A DNA stretch of 64,000 nucleotides from Reticulitermes speratus (Eukaryota; Arthropoda; Insecta; Blattodea; Rhinotermitidae). Below are positions 55,353-64,000 of the stretch, one piece after another (the first letter of the stretch is position 1; every line of letters begins with the position of its first letter). The position numbers were made by a program, and so were the translations under genes. The stretch spans positions 38,003,478 to 38,067,477 of the forward strand of contig JAJKFL010000006.1 in NCBI GenBank assembly GCA_021186555.1. The letters are read 5' to 3'. The notes beneath the pieces were generated by a model. That model ran no database searches. It was given only the letters and a program-made list of their open reading frames with translations, and was not told the DNA's origin.

Positions 55353-58243
55353 CTACAGCCCTTGGTGGCCTTTGGCATCCCGAACAATACGTCCCCATCT
55401 CTTCCTATCTTGAGCTACATTCTTCCAGTTGCGCACTTTCATCTTTCTCATATCTTCCTCTATCGCATCAATCCACCTTCCCCTTGGTCTTCCTTTAAGT
55501 CTTGTTCCCCACAATTTCTGGTTTAATACCAAATGTGGCAATCTATCCTCTCCCATTCTGATCACATGTCCCACCCATCTTAACCGTTGTGATTTAATAT
55601 ATCGCACAACATGCTCATGATGGATCAATTCTTCTAACTCCGCATTATATCTAATTCTATACGATCCATCATTGTTCTTTAGGGGGCCAAAAATTTTTCG
55701 TAGAATCTTTCTTTCAAAGCACATTAACTTGCTTTCTATTTGAGATGTGAGTTTCCAAGATTCTGCCCCATAAGTTATTACCAGTCTAATAAGTGTCCTG
55801 TACAGTCTTAACTTTGTGGTCCTGGAGAGAATTTTAGATTTAAACAGTTCTATATGTGCATAATATTGCCTGCTTCCAGCTTGGATCCTGTGTTTAACAG
55901 TCTCCTCTTCCTCTAGGTTGTTTTGTATGAGAGCTCCTAGGTAGATGAAGGTGGATACTCCTTCAAAGCAGTACGTGCCCACTCTCAAGTCTACAGGCTT
56001 CCTTCTGGGCACTAATCTGGACATTTTCATATACTTCGTTTTAGCTTCATTAACAGCCCGGTTTCTCTAGATTTGTTATCAATTTTTAAAACAGTATCTT
56101 TCAGGCCGGCAAGGGTCCGGTATATTATCACGATGTCATCGGCATAAGCAAGTATCTGAGTTGTTTTGTAGAATACACTCCCTCGTTTTTGGAGCGGGCC
56201 AATAATATCGTGTAAAACTACAATAAAAATCAAAGTGGATAGAGCATCCCCTTGTCTCACTCCAGTTTCCACTCTTATAACTGGCAAAACTTTACCTTGC
56301 ACCATAACTCTAGCTGTTGTATTCTCTAGAGTAATTTTGATCAGTCTTTTTAACTTTTCTGGAAAGCCAGCTTTCCTTAATGCCTCACTGATCCTTACTC
56401 TGTCCAAACTATCAAATGCTCGCTAATAATCTATGAATTAAAAATGTAGATCTACATTATGCTCATAAAACTTTTCCATAATTTGGGATAAGGTGAAGAT
56501 ATGGTCAAGAGTAGATCTGCTTGCACGAAATCCACATTGATACTCCCCCAGCACTTCTACCAATTTTGATGCTCGCATGTACAGGATATTATAGATAATT
56601 TTATATCCAGTATTTAAAAGTGTAATTCCCCTGTAGTTATTACAATCCATTTTATCACCTTTCTTATGAACTGGGAAAATAATTCCATGTTTCCAACTAC
56701 TGGGTATTTTCTCTTGATTCCATATTGTACACACTATCTGGTGTACTCTCTTCCAGAGTGCCTCTCCCCCATTCTTAAATACCTCTGCAGGGAGTAGATC
56801 TTCTCCAGGTGCTTTATTATTATTGAGTTTCAGAATTGCGTGCTTCACTTCTTCCAGTGATGGTCTTTCTACCTCAATTTCTATGACTTGAGGCTGGCCC
56901 TCCTCCACAGTATCAATGGTATTAGATTTATACAGTTCCTGGAAGTGTTCTGCCCATATTTCCAGACATTCATTTTGATCCGAAAGTAGTTTGCCATCTT
57001 TATCTTTACATACTTGTAATCTTGGTAAATACTCGTATCCAGTACTAAGATTTCTAACAGACTTATACATTTGTCTTATGTTTCCCTCTGCCTGATATTC
57101 TTCAATTTTCTGTGCCCTTTCCTCCATCCATTGCTTTTTTTTTCTTCCTACAGAGCTTAGTGGCCTCTTTCCTAGCATTTTTATATGCATCCACTGTGGC
57201 TCTTGTTTCTCTCTGAAGCATCTTTTCCGTATCTCATTTTTCTTCTCTACTACCATTCTACAATCATTATCATACCATTCTCTTCTGTCCGGTCTCTTTC
57301 TTTCACCTAATACCTCTTTTAATGTTTCAGATAGGGTTTTCTTCAAATCATTCCATACTTCCTCAATATTACTACTTTCGTTATCATCATGCAGCTGTTT
57401 ACTTATTACCTCTTCAAAAATTCTCTTATAGTTATCTTCACTTAACTTCTCTACTCCCCAGCCAGTCCTCCGTTGTCCTTTAATTTTACCTATGTTGGAT
57501 AGTCGCTGCCGTATTACTGTTTTAACTAGATAGTGATCACTGTCACAATTGGCTACTCTGCATGTTTTAATATCTATAACCGAGGTAACATATCAATTAT
57601 TCACTGAAACATGATCTATCTGGTTCGTATAGGTCTCCTTGGGTGCCTTCCATGTACCCTTATATATATCCTTCCTGGGAAAATGAGTGCTTCTAACATG
57701 TAATTTATTTTGCATACAATGCTGTATTATCCTCCAACCATTCTCACTGGTGTTTGGATGTAAAGTATTTATCCCCGCTACACCTTTGACTTCAGCTTCT
57801 CTACCAATTTTTGCGTTAAAATCGCCCATGATAAGTAACATATCATGTCCATTTATATTTTCATTTAATGAGTCCAGCTCATCATAAAATTTGTCTTTAT
57901 CTAGCTCTTCTGTGTCACCAGTAGGTGCATAGGCGGATATAATGGAGATATTATGAAACTTGCCTTTAAGCCTTATTTTACACAATCGTTCATTGACTGG
58001 TGTAAATTCCATCAATGACTTAATAACTTCTTTATTTATCATAAAGCCTGTACCCCTTTGTCCTCCAGTTTCCAGTCCACTAAACATCGCCGTGAAATCC
58101 TTCTTATCTATCCTACCGCTCCCTGGCCATCTTATTTCCTGCATCGCTAAAACATGCAGTTTATACTTCCGAAATTCATCTGCGATTTCTGACAATTTGG
58201 CAACTTGTAACATTGTTTGCACATTCCATGTCGCAATTCTCAA
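55353..58243 (-). pseudogene. RTE-type endonuclease/reverse transcriptase ORF
   Basis: One reading frame with few breaks. The endonuclease starts MRIATWNVQTML; it has MQEIRWPG (catalytic Glu), SAYAPTGD, LLIMGDFNAKIG (Asp/Asn) and QIDHVSV (usually I/SDH). An in-frame TGA follows at 57595-57593. The same frame continues through a linker into RT: LPRLQVCKDKDGKLL, LNNNKAPGEDLLPAEVFKNG, NNYRGITLLNTGYKI, YQCGFRASRST. Two stops lie at the FIDY..AFDS motif (near 56438-56420). Then GVRQGDALSTLIF and the active site ILAYADDIVII follow. A one-base shift near 56055 moves to the last part with YGAESWKLTSQIESK and RLRWVGHVIRMGEDR, closing at 55353. The catalytic residues are intact, but the ORF is not. Confidence 0.88.
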
Positions 58244-58445
58244 GTCATTTGCCTTAATTCGTAGCTTAGTCCGTCGTCGTGTTTCATACCTATTCCGAGG
58301 CCTCTTATCGGGTTTCTGGACAATGAGATATTTTTCCGGGTATCAGGTCGTCAGCCTAATGCCCCAACCCCCAACCTGGAGGACCAGTGGGCTGCTCTTT
58401 GTCTGGTCCCTGCCCTTCGACCTGTCTGGCTTGGGTGGCCCTACC

Positions 58446-58535
58446 AGGAGCTTAGCTCCCGCCAGCATAGCTCTCAGGGTCGTAACGGGACACACAAACC
58501 TCCCCGCCACGATAAGGCGGCAGCCCCCGGGGAGG
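58446..58535 (-). ncRNA. HDV-like ribozyme candidate at the LINE 5' end
   Basis: Read on the - strand from the first base of the element. P1 is CCTCCCC (58535-58529) with GGGGAGG (58505-58499), 7 bp. The P2 5' strand GGGGGC starts at 58528. P3 is GCCGC (58521-58517) with GTGGC (58510-58506), and its 3' strand directly joins the P1 3' strand, as in HDV. P4 is TCCCG (58490-58486) with CGGGA (58461-58457). Then comes CTAA (58455-58452), which fits the CNRA of J4/2 with the catalytic C, followed by the P2 3' strand GCTCCT (58451-58446) pairing with GGGGGC with two G-U pairs. Self-cleavage before P1 would give exactly the observed 5' end. HDV-like ribozymes are established at 5' ends of several LINE lineages, including RTE. 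The fold here was made by hand. Confidence 0.6.
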
Positions 58536-58548
58536 TCCCGCCTTTATG

Positions 58549-59164
58549 TAACACGCCTTTTTATCATGTTCAAAAGAGCTCGAGACATTGAACCTCTTTC
58601 TCAGTCAGACGAATTCAGACCACATCCTCCCACGCATATTCCTTTAAGATAAATTTTAATATCATCATCTCACCCTCGTCTAGATCTCACAAGTCGTCTC
58701 TTAGGTCTCCCACTTTATATTCTGTGCTCATTTTTCATATCTCTCAGTGTATGCTGCTTGTGCCACAAGACTCTTTGTTGAAGTCGTTTATCAGGCGTGG
58801 TAACTAAATTACCTCATTAGCGAAATGATGAAGTTTTGTTTATTGAGCATCATTTTGTTGTGAAATTGCCAAGATACGAGGCCATAAATTAGGTTGTTTT
58901 CTGTGTTTTATGTTTTGAGTAGAAATATTGCTGTGGTATAAGGAAAATGTACGGTGGCTTCATATAACTCATGCGCTGAAGCAGAACATTTCTTTCCACT
59001 CCAGAAACAGTGTGGCGTTACAGCCAATTTCGAGCAATCATGTCGATCTTTATGAAGATCCTGCGTTATGGTTAGGCTTATCTTGTATTGACAGTATGTT
59101 ATGTATGTGGCTTATGAGAACAGATTAGTTATTTAGAAAGTTTGGTGTTCCTCGTGACGTAACG

Positions 59165-59200
<36 letters not shown>

Positions 59201-59467
59201 CGTTGTATAGTCCGAAACAACGTCACGGACAATAAACTTTAATTTGTTAAGCTAAAATTAAAGTGCTGAGGCATTTCTGCCAGTATTAAGGGAACTGGAA
59301 TTTATCTCTTCACAGTTTTTCGGTCTAATAAAGTGAGTAACTAATTTACTAAGTAATCAAACATCCTTATTCAGTAGTTAACATTTATGATTCCTATTCT
59401 CTAAGTCTGAGGTTTGTTCTCTATGTTGTGCATTCCGTGTAGTTTTTCTGGTAACTTAGTTGTTTTA
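58549..59467. other. Intergenic with TG microsatellite
   Basis: A (TG)n run at about 59166-59197. No gene recognised. Confidence 0.5.
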
Positions 59468-60122
59468 GAATCCAACTGCCTTTATCACAGTTGTTGTTTT
59501 GTCTATGACAACGCATTTCTACGCTTATGTTTGCGTTATTTTCAATGTGTCTTGCAGAATTCATGGTTGTCACAGATACATATTCATGCGTGGTGTGGTT
59601 CGGCATTAAGTGTCTGTGCACTGTATTTCCAAATCTTAGTACACTGTAAGGTTTCCACTATGATCCGGTTTATGTATACAGCCCCATGAATGTACACACC
59701 ATGTAATACACACAGCACAACATGGCCAACAAGAGGGACACGCGGGCAACACAGTCGACGGTACAAGAGTGAAAGCACAACAATATTGAAAGAGGTAATG
59801 AATAATAAATCACATCAATGCAGTGTGCTAGTGCCAAACAGTATAGTACACATACAACAAACAAGTGTAAATAAAGTATATATATATATATATATATACA
59901 TATACAGTATATATGTATATATACCAGATCATAGTGGAAATCTTACAGTGTAATAACATTTGTAACTACAGTGCAAGACACTTGGTCCCGAACCACACCA
60001 CGCATGAATATGAATCTGTGACAACCATAAATTCTGCAGGAGGCACTGATGATGACACAAACATAAGCTCGAAACGCGTTTGTCATAGACAAAACAACTG
60101 TGATAAAGGCAGTTGGATTCTG
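59468..60122. mobile_element. Long inverted repeat, Penelope-type
   Basis: Arms 59468-59680 and 59915-60122 are inverted copies: GAATCCAACTGCCTTTATCA against TGATAAAGGCAGTTGGATTC, and GTTTCCACTATGATC against GATCATAGTGGAAAT. The spacer holds a TA microsatellite at about 59876-59925. In the right arm CTGATGATGACACA...GCTCGAAACGCG recalls the hammerhead core, but stem II no longer pairs. The left-arm core is also eroded. Confidence 0.7.
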
Positions 60123-60464
60123 TAACAACGTACGAGTATGTTCGATTCTTGTCCTGAACGCGGATGTAGTGAGAGACTTTTATCTGTTTTTTTTTCAGTT
60201 CCTGTATATAAATAACGTCAGAGCATCTTTTCGTTTGGCTGCACGAGAGGGTGAGCAAGTCCCGTGATACTTCGACCTTAAATGGATCTATTGAATGAAA
60301 TCCTGTTAGAGATGAGTATGGATCATTGGTCGAACGATAACTGGCAAGGCAAAACTGGATTCTCGGAGACAAATCTATCCTAATACCACTTTGTCCACCA
60401 CAGATCCCACATGGACTACCCTCCAAGTAAAACCGAACATCCGTGGTGGGAAGGGGACGAATAA

Positions 60465-60780
60465 TGGCGTGAGTGAGGTATGACACAACAGGTAACGGCC
60501 TCAGGGAGGCATGACGCTACAGGTAACGGCTTGAGTGAAGTATAACACAACAGGTAACGGCCTCAGGGAGGCATGGCGCAACAGGTAACGGCTCAGTGAG
60601 GTGTGACACAACAGATAACGGCTCAGTGAGGTATGAACCAAGAGGTAAAAGGTCTGACTGAGGTATGACACAGCAGGTAACGGCTTGAGTGAAGTTCGAC
60701 ATAACAGATAACGGCCTCAGTGAGGCATGACAACAGGTAAAAGCCTCAGTGAGGTATGGCAAGACAGGTAACGGCTGATT
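60465..60780 (+). repeat. Minisatellite, about ten units of about 30 bp
   Basis: Unit CAGGTAACGGCCTCAGTGAG plus GTATGACACAA. Unit starts lie at about 60489, 60529, 60551, 60583, 60612, 60642, 60674, 60707, 60735 and 60767, with common variants CAGATAACGG and GAGGTAAAAGG. Confidence 0.88.
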
Positions 60781-60962
60781 CGTGCTTTGGAAAATGAAAT
60801 TCTGTAGGCCCTTAAGCACGTTATATCTATTGGCTTCGTACTGTGCTCAGGAAACGGAACTGGACCTTTACCAACTATATTCAACGTACCATTTAATTGA
60901 TCAACTCACACCAACAAATGCACCAAAACAAGTTTGTCACTGATTTCTTTATTAAAATATTT

Positions 60963-61008
60963 CCCCAATACGCATTTCGGCACTTCTATATTGCCATCAT
61001 CAGGGGGA
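60963..61008 (-). ncRNA. Hammerhead-like motif, left arm
   Basis: CCCCCTGATGA core, extra T, stem II GGCA/TGCC (loop ATATAGAAG), GAAAT, short stem III with GCGT loop, A-T-T, then GGGG. Stem I is CCCC/GGGG directly at the cleavage position. This is the best-formed example together with 45318. Confidence 0.55.
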
Positions 61009-61226
61009 TCGTGAAGTTTGTACACAGATCAATGTTCTTACGTTACATCAGTACAGTTGAGTCAATATTTGTTATTACCACTTTGTATAAAATTGTATAA
61101 TAGTGGTATAGTATACCACTTATTTATACCACTATTATACAATTTTATACAAAGTGGTAATAACAAATATTGACTCAACTGTGCTGATGTAACCTAAGAA
61201 CATTGGTCTGTGTACAAACTTCACGA

Positions 61227-61272
61227 TCCCCCTGACGATGGCAATATAGAAGTGCCGAAATGCGTATTGGGG
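61227..61272 (+). ncRNA. Hammerhead-like motif, right arm
   Basis: Same as the left-arm motif except CTGACGA, a change at core position 7, which is variable in hammerheads. Stem I CCCC/GGGG, stem II GGCA/TGCC and GAAAT are all kept. Confidence 0.55.
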
Positions 61273-61454
61273 AAATATTTTAATAAAGAAATCAGTGACA
61301 AACTTGTTTTGGTGCATTTGTTGGTGTGAGTTGATCAATTGTACAAAAATGCACGGTGAATATAACGTACCATTTAATGTGATCAATGGAGAATATGAAA
61401 CTTCCTTGCGTAGTCATTTGTGTCACTTCTCTTTTACAAGTACTAAGCAAACTA

Positions 61455-61580
61455 GCACGAAGCGGTAATGCTTCGGACTTAAATTCAAAAGACGCACGGT
61501 TGAAATCTCAGATGAGACACTGACTAATTTACCTGATGATTTTTGTGGGTTTCCCACGTCCTTCCAGAAAAATGTCGAGA
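61455..61580 (+). repeat. tRNA-like SINE fragment
   Basis: GAAGCGGTAATGCTTCGGAC resembles a tRNA D-arm/A box. CACGGTTGAAATCTCAGATG follows in the B-box position, and a conserved-looking tail with GTGGGTTTCCCACGTCCTTCC closes it. Confidence 0.45.
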
Positions 61581-61684
61581 GTGTAGCTTAAGCTGCATTA
61601 CGAGCGCTTCCTATCACATCCGCTCCAAATCATTATTCGTGGTCGTTTTTCCATTCTACACTATATTATTCTGAATTACTACAG

Positions 61685-62131
61685 CAGTGCGTCCCAAACG
61701 TTTTTGCTCGCGGACCCATTTTGGCTTCGAAAAATAACCACGAATCCTCACATCCTTGCTCACGCAAATATAGTGTCCGGATGATAGGTATCGAAAATTA
61801 AAAATTTATATCTCAGAACTGATTTTAGATAGCTACGAATGGGCCTACATATCAGTAGCATACGTAATAATGCCTTGCATGATTTGACCTTAATTAATCT
61901 GATTATCGCTCGCTTCGTAGGTACAGGGGGTTTTCTTAATTAGATAGTTTAACAGTCATACGAAGTAAACATATCGTCAATTAAAGAAGTTTCGCAATTG
62001 TATTTAACACAGTATTATTCCTTTAATTAAAAAATAAGTAAACTTCAAAGTAGCCATTACAGAAATGTATCCACGATCCTGGAACTGATTGCGGATCCCT
62101 GGGATCTGCGGAGCACACTTGGGGAACGACT
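61685..62131. mobile_element. hAT-like MITE
   Basis: The left end CAGTGCGTCCCAAACGTTTT and the right end, inverted, CAGTCGTTCCCCAAGTGTGC are similar over about 16 bp, with GCTCGCGGACCC against GCTCCGCAGATCCC further in. This CAGnGnTTCCCAAA-type end with a 'GGACCC' follow-on is common in hAT/Charlie-like MITEs. An 8-bp duplication is not clear (TACTACAG versus ACTTAGAG). Confidence 0.45.
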
Positions 62132-62327
62132 GACTTAGAGCATCGTTAAATGAATTGCATATTCAGTGAATAAATTCTTGAAAGAAAATAAAGCCAAAAC
62201 CAGACCATCGGAAACGAAGCATTTCCAAATAATATGTTTTCTGTTTACACTTACGCTTACGAATTTAGTTTTTATTAGTTATCAGTCTAAAAGTATGTGA
62301 AAACAACTCTTTGAACTATATTTTAAT

Positions 62328-62525
62328 TTAGTATTCAGTAACCAACAAATACACAAACATAAACTACTTTATAGTTTTTATTAATATCGATGCATTCCCC
62401 TACACGTGTTTCGGTCCGTGAAGATGGTCTACGGACCGAAACACTTGTAGGGGAGGGAATGCATCGATATTAATAAAAACTATAAAGTAGTTTATGTTTG
62501 TGCATTTGTTGGTTACTGAATACTA
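62328..62525. mobile_element. Palindrome of the same Penelope family as 38348-39858
   Basis: TTAGTATTCAGTAACCAACA at the left pairs with its complement ending at about 62525. The centre is at about 62430, with CCCCTACACGTGTTTCGGTC against GACCGAAACACTTGTAGGGG. The flank to 62560 (TGCACAGTGAAAGCAATATA) is the complement of 38310-38330. The hammerhead core reads GTGAAGA instead of CTGAAGA, so the invariant C is lost. Confidence 0.78.
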
Positions 62526-62560
62526 AGTGAAAATGCACAGTGAAAGCAATATAAAATTTA

Positions 62561-63084
62561 TATTTTGGTTTGTTGATTTAAACCCGTGATGCGCAAGTTC
62601 CTTTTAACTGCGGACATACCAGACAAGAGTGATTTGGCGAAGTGCCACAAAGGGTTTTTAAAACATAACATTGATGTATTCACTGCGTTAATGTTACGTG
62701 TTACAAAGGCTCCACGAGCCACTTAGGAAACTGTCGAAAACCACAGGATGTTTACTACTGATGAACACACACTTACTATGACCCATGTTAGCATCTTGCG
62801 AGCCACTGAACTATATTTCCAGTGTGCCACCAAGAGGGAAGTAGAGGAGCGTTACTATACGGCTTGTGTTCCGACTTACGGAACTTAGCCTGACGATTCT
62901 TATCCGGTCTCAAAGTCCCTAAGGCTGCTTTCACTCTGGCTACACAAGACAGACGACAAGTGTCCCAGCCTCAGATGGCAGAACACAGGCAAGGCTTGAA
63001 TCTGTAAGATGAATCGTGCCACACCCAACACACTGCTTGTATTCAATAGTGTTACTGCTGTGGTTCGTGTGAACGCTCTCATAA
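62561..63084. other. Intergenic, nothing recognised
   Basis: No exon or repeat supported. Confidence 0.5.
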
Positions 63085-63626
63085 AGCCGGGATTAGACGG
63101 CGCGTGGCTCGTCCAGTGACGTGACGTCACTTGCTCGGCCAACAGATCGGAACGGAAAAGACAATCTGGCTACACGACGCGGCGCAGCTCGGCAAATGGC
63201 GGACCAGCGGTCTTGCTCGGGTAGGTTCGGCTTGGCTTGTGGAATAAGTCGTGTTGTTCTATGAACTTAAAAATGTCCTCGTTTGACCACTCCATTCTAG
63301 CCAATACCAATTGTGGGACAGAAACTTTCACTCTTCGTGCACCCCGACAGCAGAAAACAAAGACCAGACCTAAGTGTATACAGGTTGGACGAGACTGGCT
63401 TGGCGCGTAGACTGCAAGCGCCGTGTAGCAGCAACAGCTGCCCGCGCCGAGTCCCTTTGAGGCTCGTGAGAAAACCGCTTCTGAGGCGATCCCACGAGCC
63501 TCGCTCCACCAATCACACTCCGCGCCGCGCCAGGCCGGTTACACGGCGCGTTTGAATACGATTCATTGTCAGTGACGTCAGTTATGACGTAAAACGAACC
63601 GAGCCACGCGCCGTCTAATCCCGGCT
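63085..63626. mobile_element. PIF/Harbinger-like MITE with TAA duplication
   Basis: The left end AGCCGGGATTAGACGGCGCG and its perfect complement at the right (63599-63626) match over about 28 bp. TAA lies directly outside both ends (63082-63084 and 63627-63629), as expected for the TWA duplications of PIF/Harbinger. The interior is GC-rich, with a GTGACGTGACGTCAC-type palindrome near the left end and a TGACGTCA near the right. No transposase. Confidence 0.8.
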
Positions 63627-63859
63627 TAAGACTGTCTGTTATTCCAGTGGCCCACCCACTGACGGGGAGAGCCACTGATCGGCAGCAGTGACTGTGGTCC
63701 AGCCACTCGCGTCTCGTCTGAAAGGTTCCGTAAAACCCAGAGGTCTGGCAGTCGCTGGCGACTGACTGGCCCTTGTGAAAACCTGGATTCAATTCTCCAG
63801 AACAATAACTTTTTCAGTTACTGGATTTATCAGTGTTCTTCGTAGTCATTCTAAGTCAG

Positions 63860-64000
63860 TGTTGCTGTCCGACAGACGCTGTTGAGTGAAGCAGGAGTGT
63901 GCTTAGTATTCAAAACGTCCTGGTTTCGAATCTCGGCCCGAACACGACGCATTTTGAGTGCTTCTGTACGAATGGCAGAATAGCGTTACAAAACAGATCT
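63860..64000 (+). repeat. Possible SINE at the window edge
   Basis: GTGAAGCAGGAGTGTGCTTAG then GGTTTCGAATCTCGGCCCG looks like a tRNA A/B-box pair 40-45 bases apart. The element would continue beyond the window. Confidence 0.35.

Larger units (their letters stand above)
55332..58535 (-). mobile_element. Full-length RTE-type LINE with 13-bp TSD
   Basis: A 13-base duplication, TCCCGCCTTTATG in + orientation, lies at 55319-55331 and at 58536-58548. On the - strand the element begins CCTCCCCGGGGG (58535 downward) and ends in an AGAAGAAGAAGAAGA tail (55332-55346). Both ends are therefore exactly defined, and the copy is not 5'-truncated, which is unusual for LINEs. The leader (58535-58244) folds into an HDV-ribozyme-like structure at its very 5' end. 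The single ORF (58243-55353) has endonuclease and RT but carries three stops and one frameshift. RTE-like classification comes from the one-ORF layout and the YGAESW..RWVGHVIR tail. Confidence 0.9.
60897..61341. mobile_element. Near-perfect 445-bp palindrome, Penelope-type
   Basis: Arms of about 220 bp meet at about 61118 (TAGTGGTATA...TATACCACTT / CTTATTTATACCACTATTA). The outer ends are GATCAACTCACACCAACAAA and its complement. Only a handful of mismatches are seen, for example CTGATGATGG versus CTGACGATGG. Each arm has a hammerhead-like motif pointing outward. The edge AAAATGCACGGTGAA at about 61346 resembles the edge of the elements at 38305 and 62530. Confidence 0.82.

Noticed and set aside
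57960-58652. 230-codon open frame on the + strand
   Set aside because: Antisense of the RTE endonuclease and its leader. No independent coding evidence.
59468-60122. Active hammerhead in the right arm (CTGATGATGACACA..CTCGAAACGCG)
   Set aside because: The core words exist but stem II does not pair.
62328-62525. Active hammerhead at the 62430 palindrome centre
   Set aside because: The invariant C of CTGANGA is G, so it is annotated only as an eroded arm.
1-64000. CRISPR arrays, operons, bacterial promoters or ribosome binding sites
   Set aside because: The window is eukaryotic. Tandem repeats seen (11026, 26287, 31930, 60465) have no spacer structure.

Overview
The window is animal nuclear DNA, almost certainly from an insect: spliced exons with GT..AG borders, no bacterial-style operons, AT-rich intergenic sequence and a very dense, layered load of transposable elements (TEs). 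The mixture seen here (tRNA-derived SINEs, Penelope-like elements, RTE-type LINEs, an errantivirus-like LTR element, Tigger/pogo and P-like DNA transposons) would suit a large TE-rich insect genome. My impression of a cockroach or termite rests on remembered similarity of the SINE and LINE sequences and is only a guess. Only two host genes can be supported. On the + strand, exons at 670-817 and 2581-2916 encode the C-terminal third of a sugar-porter protein (trehalose transporter Tret1-like). On the - strand, exons at 36192-36501 and 34243-34429 join in phase and encode part of an unrecognised, probably membrane-anchored protein. Everything else I can identify is mobile or repetitive DNA. Layout: 1-2916, transporter exons and introns; 3123-4369, a SINE and a MITE; 6038-9376, a broken P-like THAP transposase on the - strand; 10451-17797, a complete gypsy-type LTR element with nearly identical LTRs, frameshifted gag, intact pol and broken env-like region; 18256-18735, one SINE nested inside another; 18736-27850, mostly unreadable intergenic sequence with one LINE RNase H tail; 27851-30921, a Tigger/pogo element with a nested mini-mariner; 31313-32550, LINE and tandem-repeat debris; 34093-36501, the unrecognised host gene; 36899-37133, a hAT-like MITE; 38348-39858, a Penelope-like relic between inverted arms; 41085-45900, a LINE interrupted by four other elements; 48011-50602, inverted repeat, SINE and a TE-associated ORF fragment; 52390-54130, a Mutator-like transposase relic; 55319-58548, a full-length RTE-type LINE with its target-site duplication; 59468-63626, inverted repeats, minisatellite and MITEs. 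The most interesting thread is catalytic RNA. The RTE element appears to begin exactly at an HDV-like ribozyme (58535 down to 58446). At least six loci carry hammerhead-like cores, most of them inside inverted repeats of Penelope-like type, and all of them with the same extra U in the core. Both are fold-and-test hypotheses made by eye. The ribozyme-element associations are known in general, but these copies deserve checking.
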